Assembly: GCA_025358515.1 (NCBI GenBank)
Contig: JANYJG010000147.1
Location: forward strand, 1-38,983
Direction of reading: 5' to 3'
DNA length: 38,983 nucleotides
Source of the DNA: Chloroflexota bacterium
Lineage (GTDB): Bacteria > Chloroflexota > Limnocylindria > Limnocylindrales > CSP1-4
The notes beneath the pieces were generated by a model. It was not told the origin of the DNA and did no database searches. It saw only the letters and a list, made by a program, of their open reading frames with translations. Below, piece after piece: positions 1 through 8,611 of the stretch (the first letter of the stretch is position 1; every line of letters starts with the position of its first letter). The translations under genes were made by a program, and so were the position numbers.

Positions 1-1137
1 GGCAAGGCGCCCGATGTCATCGGCCCCGTAGGCGTCAAGGGTCGCAATGGCTTCGAAGGCCTGTTCCTCGATCTAACTGCGCAGATCGCGGCCCAAAACT
101 TCGACCTCAGCGCCTACGATCCCGCGCTGGTCAAGTTCTTCAAGGAAGGCGCTGACGGCCAGATTGGCCTGCCTTACGTCATCTACCCCGGCTACATCTG
201 GTACAACAAGGACGCCTTCAGCCGGGCCGGGCTTGCACCGCTCCCGACTAAGGTCGGCGACCAGTACAACGGCGCCACCTGGGATTGGGACAACCTTGCG
301 ACGACAGCTGCCAAGCTGACTCTTGACAAGTCCGGCAAGAACCCCACCCAGGCCGGCTTCGATGCCAAGAGCATCGTTAAGTACGGCATGGACTTCCAGT
401 GGACCGGCGACCTCCGCCGCTTCGCATCCACCTTCGGCCCCGGCAACTTCGTGGCCGCTGACAACAAAACCGCTGTGATTCCGCCTGTTTGGGGCGAGGC
501 TCTCAACTGGTATAACAAGGCCGTTTGGACATCCCACATCATCCCGAGCGGCGCAGTCGAAGCCAGCGCGCTTCTCGCCGCCGGCAACTCGCAGTCTTCC
601 GGCAACATCGCGATGAACGCAGCCTGGGGCTGGAGCATTAGCTCAATCGCGGCCGATGCGAAGACGTCCAAGGTCAAGCTTTGGGACATGGGCGTGATGC
701 CGTCGTACAAGGGCACCACGACTTCCCCGATGGACGCTGACACCTTCACCATCACCAAGGCCAGCAAGGTTCCGGCCGCCGCCTTCAAGGCGATGGTCGC
801 GATCGAAGCCGACCCGGGCCTCAAGGGCGTCTACGGCGGCTCGCCGGCGAAGACCGCCGATCAGGCAGCCTACTTTGCCGCCCAGGATGCGAAGCTTGGG
901 ACCATCTTCCCCAACATCAAGGTCAGCTGGGGCGTCCTGGCTGAAATGGCCAAGTATCCTGCAAACCCGAGTCACGAAGCCAACATGCCGGCGGTGGTCA
1001 AGGCCAATGCCGACGCCAACGCTCTCTGGAGCAAGATTCAGTCCGGAGCCGGCGTGAACGTGGACACTGAGCTCGCAAAGCTCCAGACCACGCTGCAAGC
1101 GGACTTCGACAGCTCAATTCCGGTCGTCACCCAGTAA
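1..1137 (+). CDS. ABC sugar-type extracellular solute-binding protein, 5' end outside window
   Basis: Frame 1 is open from the first base to tandem stops TAA TAG at 1135-1140, so the 378 visible codons are the C-terminal part of a longer protein. The start and the signal or lipoprotein peptide lie off the left edge. The segment has the look of family 1 (MalE/UgpB-like) binding proteins: a stretch reading WYNKDAFSRAGL near residues 67-78, followed by the aromatic-rich, helix-loop C-lobe typical of ligand-closing domains. Two MalF/MalG-type permeases follow in the same direction, which supports a carbohydrate importer. Binding proteins of this family capture the substrate outside the membrane and deliver it to the permeases. 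The substrate cannot be read from the sequence. No ATPase gene is visible; a shared MsmX-like ATPase elsewhere is common in such systems. Confidence 0.88.
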   Translation, partial: GKAPDVIGPVGVKGRNGFEGLFLDLTAQIAAQNFDLSAYDPALVKFFKEGADGQIGLPYVIYPGYIWYNKDAFSRAGLAPLPTKVGDQYNGATWDWDNLATTAAKLTLDKSGKNPTQAGFDAKSIVKYGMDFQWTGDLRRFASTFGPGNFVAADNKTAVIPPVWGEALNWYNKAVWTSHIIPSGAVEASALLAAGNSQSSGNIAMNAAWGWSISSIAADAKTSKVKLWDMGVMPSYKGTTTSPMDADTFTITKASKVPAAAFKAMVAIEADPGLKGVYGGSPAKTADQAAYFAAQDAKLGTIFPNIKVSWGVLAEMAKYPANPSHEANMPAVVKANADANALWSKIQSGAGVNVDTELAKLQTTLQADFDSSIPVVTQ

Positions 1138-1148
1138 TAGCTAGAAGC

Positions 1149-1166
1149 TTAGGAGTCGTCTCCTAA
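1149..1166 (+). promoter_or_regulatory. Intercistronic hairpin between binding protein and first permease
   Basis: A perfect 7-bp stem (TTAGGAG / CTCCTAA) with a TCGT loop sits 11 nt after the binding-protein stop codon. No T-run follows, so it is not a good intrinsic terminator. In ABC operons such hairpins often stabilise the upstream mRNA and leave the binding protein in excess over the permeases. That role is inferred here. Confidence 0.45.
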
Positions 1167-1238
1167 AACCAGAAATGCTCGCGGTGGACGTCGCAAGACG
1201 ACCCCCGCGAGCGATCTGGTTGTCTGGGGAGCAAAACG

Positions 1239-2237
1239 ATGGCGATCGTCCAAGACACCGACGAATTGACAACTACCGCTGCCCCCAAGCGTCGGATGAG
1301 CATGGCTCAGAGAGACGCTGCTTGGGGCCTGGCGTTCCTTTCCCCCTGGCTCATCGGCCTCGGCCTGTTCACCGCTGTTCCGATGATCTTCTCGTTGGTG
1401 CTGTCCTTCACCAACTTCGACATCGTCAATCCGGCGAATACGCATTTCGTCTTTCTCGACAACTATAAGTGGATGTTCACGGATCACGACACACAGACTT
1501 CATTTATCGTCACGATGAAGTTTGCTGTTCTCGCGATTCCGATCACGCTGTTCACGTCACTCGGCGTTGCGATCCTTGTAAACAACAAGCTCCTGGCCGG
1601 GAAGCGCGTCTTCCGAACGCTGTTTTTCATGCCGGTGCAGATTCCACTCGTCGCAAGCACGATAGTCTGGCTCGACTTCCTCAACGGCAACACCGGTTGG
1701 TTGAAGTACATCCTCGAAGGGATCGCCCACGCGCTCAGCAATATCCCGTTCCTGAACTTCATGGGGGATTACACGTCCCCAAACTGGTTCAACGACACGA
1801 CATGGGCGGTCCCAGGCCTGATCATCGTGGGCCTCTGGGGAATTGGCAACGCGATGCTCATCTTCCTGGCCGGACTTCAATCGGTTCCGACGGAACTCTA
1901 CGAGGCCGCCAGAGTTGACGGAGCAGGGGCTTGGCGTCAGTTCCTGGCCGTAACCCTGCCGATGATTTCGCCCGTCTTCTTTTACAACCTATTGCTCAAC
2001 ATAATCGGCACGGCCCAATACTTCACACAGGTCTATGTTTTGGCCGGCCCGTTGGGCAACCCTGACCATGCCACCTACGTTTACAACCTGAATCTGTACA
2101 ACGTGGCGTGGCGGGACAATCAGATGGGACGGGGCTGCGCGCTGGCGTGGTTCATGTTCGTGATCGTGCTCGGCGCCTCTGTGGTGTTGTTCAGGACCTC
2201 GGCACGCTGGGTCTTCTACGCCGGAGCCGACAAGTGA
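1239..2237 (+). CDS. ABC sugar transporter permease, MalF/UgpA type
   Basis: A 332-residue integral membrane protein with about six hydrophobic segments, the first near residues 30-55. The cytoplasmic EAA loop that docks on the ATPase is visible as YEAARVDGAGAWRQF starting at about residue 221, followed by LPMISP. The start ATG at 1239 has a GGGGAG ribosome-binding site at 1226-1231. It is the first permease of the importer whose binding protein ends 101 nt upstream. The last codons overlap the GTG start of the second permease (GTGA), which indicates translational coupling. Together the two permeases should form the heterodimeric channel of a carbohydrate importer. The sugar is unknown. Confidence 0.93.
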   Translation: MAIVQDTDELTTTAAPKRRMSMAQRDAAWGLAFLSPWLIGLGLFTAVPMIFSLVLSFTNFDIVNPANTHFVFLDNYKWMFTDHDTQTSFIVTMKFAVLAIPITLFTSLGVAILVNNKLLAGKRVFRTLFFMPVQIPLVASTIVWLDFLNGNTGWLKYILEGIAHALSNIPFLNFMGDYTSPNWFNDTTWAVPGLIIVGLWGIGNAMLIFLAGLQSVPTELYEAARVDGAGAWRQFLAVTLPMISPVFFYNLLLNIIGTAQYFTQVYVLAGPLGNPDHATYVYNLNLYNVAWRDNQMGRGCALAWFMFVIVLGASVVLFRTSARWVFYAGADK

Positions 2238-3418
2238 CCTCGATAGCTATTCCGTCGCGGCCCAAACCGCGGTCTGCAGCACGAAGGCGACTTCGTACAT
2301 GGAGATCCAAGGCAGGCTTCACCCTGTTCGCCGCAGGTTTGTGCGGGATCTTCATACTACCTCTGATCTACATGTTTACGGCCGCCTTCAATGACTCGAA
2401 CACTCTATCCACTGCGGGAGCGCCCCTCTTTCCGGCCGTCGGCAGGAATTACGACTGCACGGACGTTAAGATTTGTCAGTTCAAGTCCGGCTACTGGGCC
2501 GACGCAGCGAAAACCAAGTGGGTCGAGAGTACCGATTTTGTATCGGCCGTGGGACCGCTTCCTCTCTACATCTTGAATGGCCGAACCCTTGCCCTGCTGC
2601 AGGACATGGATTTCAGTCAGACAAATAGGCCCAGCCTATTCCTAGATCCTCAGACGAACGAAACGATTACCACACAAATCCCCGTCCCCCAGATTCCGAG
2701 AGTTTGGGATTTCCACATTACGACCGGCAACTTTTTCCAGGCCGGTGACTGGGCTCAGACGATCGCCGATGGCGGGTTCTTGACCTTCTTTCGCAACACG
2801 GTGATCATCGCCGGGCTGGGGACCATCGGGGCCACTCTTTCTGCGATCATCGTGGCCTTCGGGTTTGCGCGATTCAAAATCCCCGGTAGGGATGCATTGT
2901 TTCTTGTGCTGATCGGCACCATCCTTCTCCCGTTCCAGGTCATCTTGATCCCTCAGTACATCCTGTTCCAGGCGATCGGCTGGACTGGATCCTGGTTACC
3001 ACTGATCGTCCCGCATTACTTCTCAAACGCGTATAACGTCTTCTTACTGCGGCAGTACTTTATGACGTTGCCACGCGAGTTGGACGAGGCGGCGATGATG
3101 GACGGGGCAAGTCCGTTCAGGATTTTGATTTCGGTGATCATTCCTCAATCGTGGCCGGCGATCATTTCTGTAGTGTTGTTCCACTTCTTCTTTGCATGGA
3201 ACGACTTCCTGGCGCCGTTGGTTTACCTGAGCGGCTCGCCAGATCTCTACCCGATCGCCATCGGTCTCAACTACCTCAACACGACATTCCGTACTGCCAA
3301 TGCGCCGGCTGCTATCCAGGCGGCCGCGCTGATGTCACTTATTCTTCCGGTGATCATCTTCTTCATCGCACAGAAGGTATTCATGCGAGGCATCGTGATA
3401 TCAGGTGTCGAGAAGTAA
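2234..3418 (+). CDS. ABC sugar transporter permease, MalG type, with enlarged first extracytoplasmic loop
   Basis: I place the start at GTG 2234, which overlaps the upstream stop by 4 nt. An in-frame ATG at 2108 would lie deep inside the first permease. This gives 394 residues, against about 280 for typical MalG-type proteins. TM1 is near residues 28-52. The next TM only begins near residue 180, so about 125 residues lie outside the membrane between them. That loop has two cysteines close together (DCTDVKICQ). The rest is a canonical binding-protein-dependent permease domain with its EAA loop (LDEAAMMDGASPF, about residues 282-294). The pair with the upstream MalF-type protein completes the channel. 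The role of the large loop is unknown; contact with the binding protein is a possibility. Confidence 0.9.
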   Translation: MTSIAIPSRPKPRSAARRRLRTWRSKAGFTLFAAGLCGIFILPLIYMFTAAFNDSNTLSTAGAPLFPAVGRNYDCTDVKICQFKSGYWADAAKTKWVESTDFVSAVGPLPLYILNGRTLALLQDMDFSQTNRPSLFLDPQTNETITTQIPVPQIPRVWDFHITTGNFFQAGDWAQTIADGGFLTFFRNTVIIAGLGTIGATLSAIIVAFGFARFKIPGRDALFLVLIGTILLPFQVILIPQYILFQAIGWTGSWLPLIVPHYFSNAYNVFLLRQYFMTLPRELDEAAMMDGASPFRILISVIIPQSWPAIISVVLFHFFFAWNDFLAPLVYLSGSPDLYPIAIGLNYLNTTFRTANAPAAIQAAALMSLILPVIIFFIAQKVFMRGIVISGVEK

Positions 3419-3441
3419 CCCTTCCTCCGATTGCGAATAGT

Positions 3442-3470
3442 GCGAGGCCCGGGAGTTTCCCGGGCCTCGC
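3442..3470 (+). terminator. Intrinsic terminator of the ABC sugar operon
   Basis: A perfect 12-bp GC-rich stem (GCGAGGCCCGGG with its complement) and a 5-nt loop AGTTT lie 23 nt after the permease stop, followed by TTCTTTGT. It is the strongest terminator-like structure seen in the window. Confidence 0.85.
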
Positions 3471-3570
3471 TTCTTTGTCCGGGCAGCCGGTACGCGGACG
3501 GTTTGGGCGAATCTCACAGCCCCTTTGCCTCGGTTCGCGGCCCGATCGCACGCCTTGGCGGCGCGGCGTC

Positions 3571-3576
3571 TAGGAT
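3571..3576 (+). promoter_or_regulatory. -10-like hexamer TAGGAT just before the ATG at 3583
   Basis: TAGGAT ends 6 nt before the start codon and there is no Shine-Dalgarno sequence, so transcription would begin at or next to the ATG (leaderless). No clear -35 element is seen. Confidence 0.45.
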
Positions 3577-3582
3577 TGGGTA

Positions 3583-4014
3583 ATGCCCGAGATCGAGTAC
3601 GCCTTCCTGGCCGACGCAGCCGAGGTTCAGCCCGGCCAGAAGTTCCACGTCCTGGGTGGGGGAATCACTCGCCTGAGCGGCCCGACCCTGCCTTTCCAGC
3701 ACCCTCACCTGTCACTGCTGGTGGGGCTCCGATTGACCACCCCAGAACGAAATCGCGAGCACGAATTGGTTTTTTCGGTCACTGCGCCGGATGGGACCCA
3801 AATTGCCGGCAGTACTGGCCGGGTGATTGCGCACGGACCTCCCGACCCTGGCGATGTGGTCCTGACCATCTCGGTCGATTTGTGGAGCCTGACTTTCAAC
3901 GTAGCGGGCTTGTATGCGGTCCGGATCATGGTCGACGGTTCGGAGCGCAAGCGACTCCCCCTGGTCGTTGCGCAGAGTCACGAGAACGTGCCCGAACAGC
4001 GCTACCTAGCCTGA
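3583..4014 (+). CDS. Conserved hypothetical protein, DUF6941-like
   Basis: A 143-residue soluble protein. Its N-terminus (ADAAEVQPGQKFHVLGGG) and a late segment (GLYAVRIMVDG) resemble a family of small beta-rich proteins filed as DUF6941. That match is from memory and moderate. No signal peptide, membrane segment or catalytic motif is visible. The pattern of alternating hydrophobic strands suggests an immunoglobulin-like or C2-like beta sandwich, which is inference. The start is supported by a -10-like hexamer 6 nt upstream (leaderless pattern). A second small gene follows after 2 nt, so the two are probably co-transcribed. The function is unknown. Confidence 0.75.
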   Translation: MPEIEYAFLADAAEVQPGQKFHVLGGGITRLSGPTLPFQHPHLSLLVGLRLTTPERNREHELVFSVTAPDGTQIAGSTGRVIAHGPPDPGDVVLTISVDLWSLTFNVAGLYAVRIMVDGSERKRLPLVVAQSHENVPEQRYLA

Positions 4015-4016
4015 GC

Positions 4017-4340
4017 ATGCGCTTGGATCCACCACCGGCACGTCACGAGCGGCCGGCGATCGACGAAGCCGCGCTGACGGCTGCCCGACTGGCCGATCTG
4101 ATGCTGGCGGGAACCCGGGCACGAGGTTCCGACCGCTGGGCGCTATTCCTGGAGCCGGTTCCAGAGTTGCTGCGCGACGCGACTATTCTTGAATTGCGGG
4201 TCGTGGCTCGACGGGCGAGAGCAGCATACGGATTCAGGGATTCGATTCGCGAGGCGTTGCCGGCAGAGTTGACCGAGCCCTTTCTCGATGCCCTGGACCG
4301 TCTGCTCAAGGCGCTGGCGAAGGATGCGCTCTCAGGGTAA
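4017..4340 (+). CDS. Small hypothetical protein
   Basis: A 107-residue reading frame starts at ATG 4017, two nucleotides after the preceding stop. The longer open frame upstream overlaps the preceding gene and is probably spurious. The protein is Ala/Arg/Leu-rich and predicted mostly helical, with segments such as LADLMLAGTRARGSDRW and LLRDATILELRVVARRARA, and no membrane segment. It has no recognisable domain. The tight spacing suggests co-expression with the upstream gene. Its coding status rests on spacing and reading-frame preservation only. Confidence 0.5.
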   Translation: MRLDPPPARHERPAIDEAALTAARLADLMLAGTRARGSDRWALFLEPVPELLRDATILELRVVARRARAAYGFRDSIREALPAELTEPFLDALDRLLKALAKDALSG

Positions 4341-4543
4341 GTGCTAGATGGCCGCTCGGTGCTGCCATGGGGCTGGTGTCGGGCCGGTTCGGTGCGTGTC
4401 GGGTGCGCTCTTCGGCCGAGTGCGGAGCCGTGGGCGTATCCTCTGCAGGCAACGACGGGTGCACGCGTCGCCGGGCGAAATGCGTCGCCGTGTGATCGCT
4501 TCGAGCGCGAAAGCCCAATGACACGCTCAATGGAGGTCGAATA
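4341..4543. other. 203-nt intergenic region before the RDD genes
   Basis: No convincing gene is seen. A -10-like TATCCT is at 4437-4442, and the ribosome-binding site GGAGG is at 4532-4536. The promoter assignment is weak. Confidence 0.35.
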
Positions 4544-5389
4544 GTGGCCGGATGGGTTGTCGAACAACGAGAGGCAACGGTGGTCCTGCCGCCCCATCTC
4601 AAGATTGCGGGCTTGGGCTATCGGCTGGGCGCATGGTTGATCGACGGCATTCTTTCCGGGCTGCTGGCTCTCGTCGCCCTGGTCGTTGCGATAGCCTCGG
4701 GTGGCCTAGGGCTCAACCAGGACGCGATGAACCAACTGCGTTTGTACCCGCAAGTTCGACCCGACGTACCCCTGCTGACCGTCCACGATGGACTCCTGAT
4801 TGCCTCCGCGGTCTTGTTCGTGGTTCTGAATGTTGCGTACTACGCAGGGTGCTGGACAATGTTCCGTGCCACTCCCGCGCAGCGGCTGCTCTCGCTTCAA
4901 GTCGCCGACGCCCGGACTGGTCGCACCATCCCGTTCTGGAGGGCGGTGGTTCGGTGGCTCGCCTTGTTTGGGCTATCGAGCGGAGTGATGGCTGGATTCA
5001 TGGTCGTCATCGCGCAGACGTTGGCCACCGTATCAATCTCCGATATGTCCTCGCCTTACTACAGCTACAGCGTCAGCAACGGCCGCGGCGATTGGGAGGG
5101 CATGGCCAACCTGTTGACCTGGGTGAGCATCATCTGGTCCGTGGTGCTCCTGGTCTCGGTCGCCGTGAGCTCTTCCAAGACGGGCCTGCATGACCGACTG
5201 GCCGGCACGATCGTGGTCGGCAAGGCTCCGGTCGTTCGGGCCTGGGGACCGCCCCAATCCTGGGCGCAGGGCTACGGCCAGCCGCCGCAGGGCTACGGCC
5301 AGCCGCCGCACCCGCCTGCTGACTCACCCGCGCCTCCTACGACGGAAGGCTCAGGGTCGCAGAACACGCCGCCGGCAGTTTCCGAATGA
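4544..5389 (+). CDS. RDD family membrane protein
   Basis: A 281-residue membrane protein with about four hydrophobic segments and the two hallmarks of RDD proteins: an early RLGAWLID (about residues 28-35) and a late TGLHDRLAGTIVV before the tail. GTG at 4544 is chosen because GGAGG lies 7 nt upstream. The C-terminal tail of about 60 residues is cytoplasmic or exposed, rich in Pro/Gln/Gly, and contains a 7-residue repeat (QGYGQPP) encoded by a perfect 21-nt tandem duplication at 5267-5308. RDD proteins have no single assigned function; some have been linked to ion or solute movement. The gene overlaps the next RDD gene by 4 nt (ATGA), so the two are co-translated. Confidence 0.88.
   Translation: MAGWVVEQREATVVLPPHLKIAGLGYRLGAWLIDGILSGLLALVALVVAIASGGLGLNQDAMNQLRLYPQVRPDVPLLTVHDGLLIASAVLFVVLNVAYYAGCWTMFRATPAQRLLSLQVADARTGRTIPFWRAVVRWLALFGLSSGVMAGFMVVIAQTLATVSISDMSSPYYSYSVSNGRGDWEGMANLLTWVSIIWSVVLLVSVAVSSSKTGLHDRLAGTIVVGKAPVVRAWGPPQSWAQGYGQPPQGYGQPPHPPADSPAPPTTEGSGSQNTPPAVSE
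5267..5308 (+). repeat. 21-nt tandem duplication in the RDD protein tail
   Basis: Two exact 21-nt copies (5267-5287 and 5288-5308) encode the QGYGQPP repeats. In-frame units of this kind can expand or contract by slippage. Confidence 0.85.
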
Positions 5390-6867
5390 GCGGACCAAAC
5401 CCGGTCGGACATGGTCCCGGTCCGCAACTGCCTCCCGGCCTGAGGGTGGCCGGCACGCGCGTTCGGGTCGGCGCGTGGCTCCTGGACTCGTTGGGCATGG
5501 GCGCGATCGGAGGCGTACTGGGGGCGCTGCTCGTTTCGACTGGGAGCTTCCGCGAGAATCCCGAGGCGCTGCGGCAACTTCAGGCTGACCCGGCCACGCT
5601 TCCCTCTGTGGCGCTGTATCACGTCGATCTCGGAGCCGTGGCGCTGGTGGAGTTGACAACGCTGCTGGCGATAGTCGTCTATTCGATCGTCTGCTGGCAC
5701 CGGTTCCGAGCGCTGCCGGGCCAGCGCGTCCTGTCTCTTCAGGTCGGTGACGCGGCCACGGGACGGACACTTTCACTGCGTCAATCGTTGCTGCGGTCGA
5801 TCCTGCTGTACGGACTGGCGGGCGTTGCCGGCGTGATCCTGGTACTGGCGTTTTCGGCGTTACTCGGCACCGTGGCGTTGGTGGATATGTCCAGGACCGA
5901 GCCGTCTGTCGCGCTCGACGGCTGGTCCCGGAGTTGGGGCGTCCTTCTACTGGCGGCGGCCATGTTCTCGGTTGCCTGGCCCGTTGTCCTCCTGATTGCC
6001 ACCGCAAACGACAGGCACAAGCAGGGTTTGCACGATCGACTGGCTGGGTCACTCGTGGTCGCCAGGGTTCCGGAGCCGACGTATCGGCCGGCGCCGGCGG
6101 TATGGCCCCACGCATGGGCCGGAACCGTTCCGTCTGGGGCCGGGTACGCCTCGCGGACGACCACCCTAGGTCCGATGCAATTCGCCCTAGACCCGCAGAC
6201 GGTTCCCGGAGATCAGTTTCCGGGACAATCGGGCGAGGAGACCGGGCCGCCAGGCCAGCCATCGGATCCCGAACCGACCCCGTTGGACCTGCCTCCGGAC
6301 GGCCCTCCGACTGATCGGCCTGTGGGCGACACGGACTCAACCCAGGTTCCGCGGTGGATGCGAGGCAACCTCGACGACGCGCCGCCGCCGCGTCCTGCGC
6401 CGGTGCCTCTGGGTAAACGCGTCGGGGCCTACCTGCTCGACTGCGTCCTCATCTACATGATGTTCACCATGGTGCTGACGCTCATGGCTGTTGGAGCGGA
6501 TAAGACGCATCTTTTTTCGGAAAAGTCCTCGATCGTGGCCGGATTCATCGGTGGGGCGGTGCAAGCCTTCTACTTCGTCGGCGGGTTGCTCTTGTGGCGT
6601 GGGTCGTTGGGACAGCGGGTCCTCCATCTGGAGGTGACGAACGTCATGACCAAGAAGCGGCTCGGGTTCCAGGATGCGTTCCTCCGCTGGACGCTTATCC
6701 AGGGTCCGTTCGCAGCGTCGACGATCGTGCCCTTTGCGATCAATCAGCCGGTGCTTGGGCTGGCCTTCGCCTGGGCGCTCTTCCTGCTCTATTCCACCAA
6801 CAGCAGCCCGGATGGACGAGGTATCCACGACCGACTTGTTGGCAGCGTCGTCACCCGGGACTACTGA
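5386..6867 (+). CDS. Tandem RDD-domain membrane protein
   Basis: A 493-residue protein with two RDD domains in one chain. The first runs from about residue 25 to 225 (VRVGAWLLD early, KQGLHDRLAGSLVV late). It is followed by a Pro/Asp/Gly-rich linker of roughly 110 residues, and the second runs from about residue 340 to the end (LGKRVGAYLLD early, GRGIHDRLVGSVV late). Each copy keeps the conserved Asp in the first helix and the late HDRL motif. ATG 5386 overlaps the upstream RDD stop by 4 nt. The pair of genes could give a complex with three RDD modules. The function is unknown. The 3' end converges with the minus-strand helicase gene and overlaps it by 7 nt. Confidence 0.88.
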   Translation: MSGPNPVGHGPGPQLPPGLRVAGTRVRVGAWLLDSLGMGAIGGVLGALLVSTGSFRENPEALRQLQADPATLPSVALYHVDLGAVALVELTTLLAIVVYSIVCWHRFRALPGQRVLSLQVGDAATGRTLSLRQSLLRSILLYGLAGVAGVILVLAFSALLGTVALVDMSRTEPSVALDGWSRSWGVLLLAAAMFSVAWPVVLLIATANDRHKQGLHDRLAGSLVVARVPEPTYRPAPAVWPHAWAGTVPSGAGYASRTTTLGPMQFALDPQTVPGDQFPGQSGEETGPPGQPSDPEPTPLDLPPDGPPTDRPVGDTDSTQVPRWMRGNLDDAPPPRPAPVPLGKRVGAYLLDCVLIYMMFTMVLTLMAVGADKTHLFSEKSSIVAGFIGGAVQAFYFVGGLLLWRGSLGQRVLHLEVTNVMTKKRLGFQDAFLRWTLIQGPFAASTIVPFAINQPVLGLAFAWALFLLYSTNSSPDGRGIHDRLVGSVVTRDY

Positions 6868-8558
6868 CCCTCGAGACCGAGTTCTGCCGGGCTGAATGCT
6901 TCGAGCATGAACGGCGAAGGCGCGGCCGGGTCGTAAACGAGCGTCAAGGTGCGTCTGGCTCGAGTCCAGGCCACGTAGGCGAGCCGCCGCTCCTCCTCCA
7001 ACGCCCGTCCTGGCTCCGCTGCGTCGCGCAGGGACCTGCCTGACGGGAAGCGGCCGGCGTCCAGTCCGATGACGGCGACATGGTCGAACTCCAGGCCCTT
7101 GGTCGAATGGGCCGTGGCCAGGGTCAGCGAGGCGTCGTCGCGGCGCAACTCGAATATTCGGGCCCGATTGTGAGCGACCGCCGCGGACAGGTCGGCGAGG
7201 GTCCGATATGGGGCCGCCCAGCCGATCAGCGCCGCTAGAAGTTCGGCAGGCTCGAGCGGCAACTCTTCCTCCGACTCTCGAGGGTCGGCAGTGGATCGGG
7301 CCGCTGAGGGCCCACTTCGATACGAGGAGTCGGCCGGTGGCAGTTCGAAGCCGTGACGCCCCAGGTTCACGAGCCGGGCCAGCAGGGGCGTCCGCGCGTC
7401 CCCAGCCTGGGCGGCCAGCCTCAGGATCGAGTCGATACGATGGTCCTCGGTAAGCAGACGTACTCGGGCGGCCCGAAACGGGATACCGAGTTCGACCGCA
7501 ACGGCTACCCCCGGCAGCAATTCCGCGTTGGTGCGGGCCAGGATGGCGCGGCTTCCGCCGTCGTCCGGCCAACTCGCAAACACGCGCCTGACTCGGACGA
7601 CGTCGTCAGAACCGTCCGGCGCCAGAACGAGACGCCCACCGGAATTTGGCCCAGCGGTGATCGCTTTGACGAACCTCTCCCGGTTATGCGACACCAGACG
7701 CACGGCGCGTTCCACCACCATCCGCGGACATCGGTAGTTGACGGTCAGGTCGAACCGCGTCAGACCCGCCAGATCTGCGGCGAGGCCCAAGACCCGTCGA
7801 ACGTCCGCCAGGCGCCAGCCGTAGATCGTCTGATCGTCGTCTCCCACGAAGAAGACGTTGTTCGCGGGCGCGCCCAGCAGGAGGGCCAGGCGCAGCTGGC
7901 TCCGGTCGACGTCCTGCGTTTCGTCGACCAGTAGATGCTCGCATTTGGCGCGCCAGCGGCGGAGCAGGGGAGGGCTGGCCTCCAGCAGTCGAAGCGCACG
8001 AGCCACCAGGTCGTCGAAGTCGAGCCCGCCGGCATCATCGAGGGCCTGCTCATACGCGAGAAAAGCGCGGGCGATCGGCCCGGGTTCGGGATCCGTGCCA
8101 ACCTCCGCCGCGGACACTGCCACGTCGAGCTTGAGGCGGCTGAAGGCATCGTCCAGGCGGCGTAAAGCTCCGCGGGTGATATCGGGCCACATGTCGCGCA
8201 GGACAACCTCGCGATCCAGCAGGGGCTCCACCCGTTGGCCGCCATCGGCCAGGATCTCGCGTCCGAGAGCATGGAACGTCTTGACCCGGACGCTCCCTGC
8301 CGCCAAGCCGAGCGGCTCCAGCGCCGCATCCACACGGGACGCCATCTCGTCGGCCGCTCGCTTGTTGAACGTCACGGCGGTGATGGCCCCGGGATCGGCA
8401 CCCGTAGCCACGAGCCACGCGATCCGGGCGACGAGAGTGGTGGTCTTGCCCGACCCGGCGGGAGCCACGCACAAGATTGGGCCCGGTGGCGCAGTGGCGG
8501 CGGCGCGCTGGTCAGGCGCGAGCCGGCCAAGACGTTCGGTGACGGACGAAGGCAGCAC
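6861..8558 (-). CDS. UvrD/Rep-type (superfamily 1A) ATP-dependent DNA helicase
   Basis: A 565-residue protein with the ordered SF1A motifs: Walker A APAGSGKTTT (about residues 31-40), TFNKRAADEM (Ia), TFHALGREIL, DETQD (Walker B), GDDDQTIYGWR (III), VNYRCP (IV), HSTKGLEFDHV (V) and VAWTRAR (VI). It should translocate on single-stranded DNA in repair or recombination. It is shorter than the 720 or so residues usual for UvrD/PcrA, mainly through smaller accessory subdomains and the lack of a long C-terminal tail, but every helicase motif is present. The start is GTG at 8558. The gene is convergent with the RDD operon, and the aldo/keto reductase gene lies upstream on the same strand. Confidence 0.93.
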   Translation of the reverse strand: MLPSSVTERLGRLAPDQRAAATAPPGPILCVAPAGSGKTTTLVARIAWLVATGADPGAITAVTFNKRAADEMASRVDAALEPLGLAAGSVRVKTFHALGREILADGGQRVEPLLDREVVLRDMWPDITRGALRRLDDAFSRLKLDVAVSAAEVGTDPEPGPIARAFLAYEQALDDAGGLDFDDLVARALRLLEASPPLLRRWRAKCEHLLVDETQDVDRSQLRLALLLGAPANNVFFVGDDDQTIYGWRLADVRRVLGLAADLAGLTRFDLTVNYRCPRMVVERAVRLVSHNRERFVKAITAGPNSGGRLVLAPDGSDDVVRVRRVFASWPDDGGSRAILARTNAELLPGVAVAVELGIPFRAARVRLLTEDHRIDSILRLAAQAGDARTPLLARLVNLGRHGFELPPADSSYRSGPSAARSTADPRESEEELPLEPAELLAALIGWAAPYRTLADLSAAVAHNRARIFELRRDDASLTLATAHSTKGLEFDHVAVIGLDAGRFPSGRSLRDAAEPGRALEEERRLAYVAWTRARRTLTLVYDPAAPSPFMLEAFSPAELGLEGQ

Positions 8559-8611
8559 GAACGGTAGGATGGCACGGGCCGATCACCCGCGGCTTATATA
8601 GCTGGCCGCCG

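Noticed and set aside
1-1137. Treating the ATG at 388 as the start of the binding protein
   Set aside because: The same frame is open from base 1 with family-like sequence (WYNKDAFSRAGL), so the ATG is internal and the gene is cut by the window edge.
5351-6340. A 329-codon minus-strand frame opposite the tandem RDD gene
   Set aside because: Arg/Pro-rich shadow; the plus-strand RDD domains explain the region.
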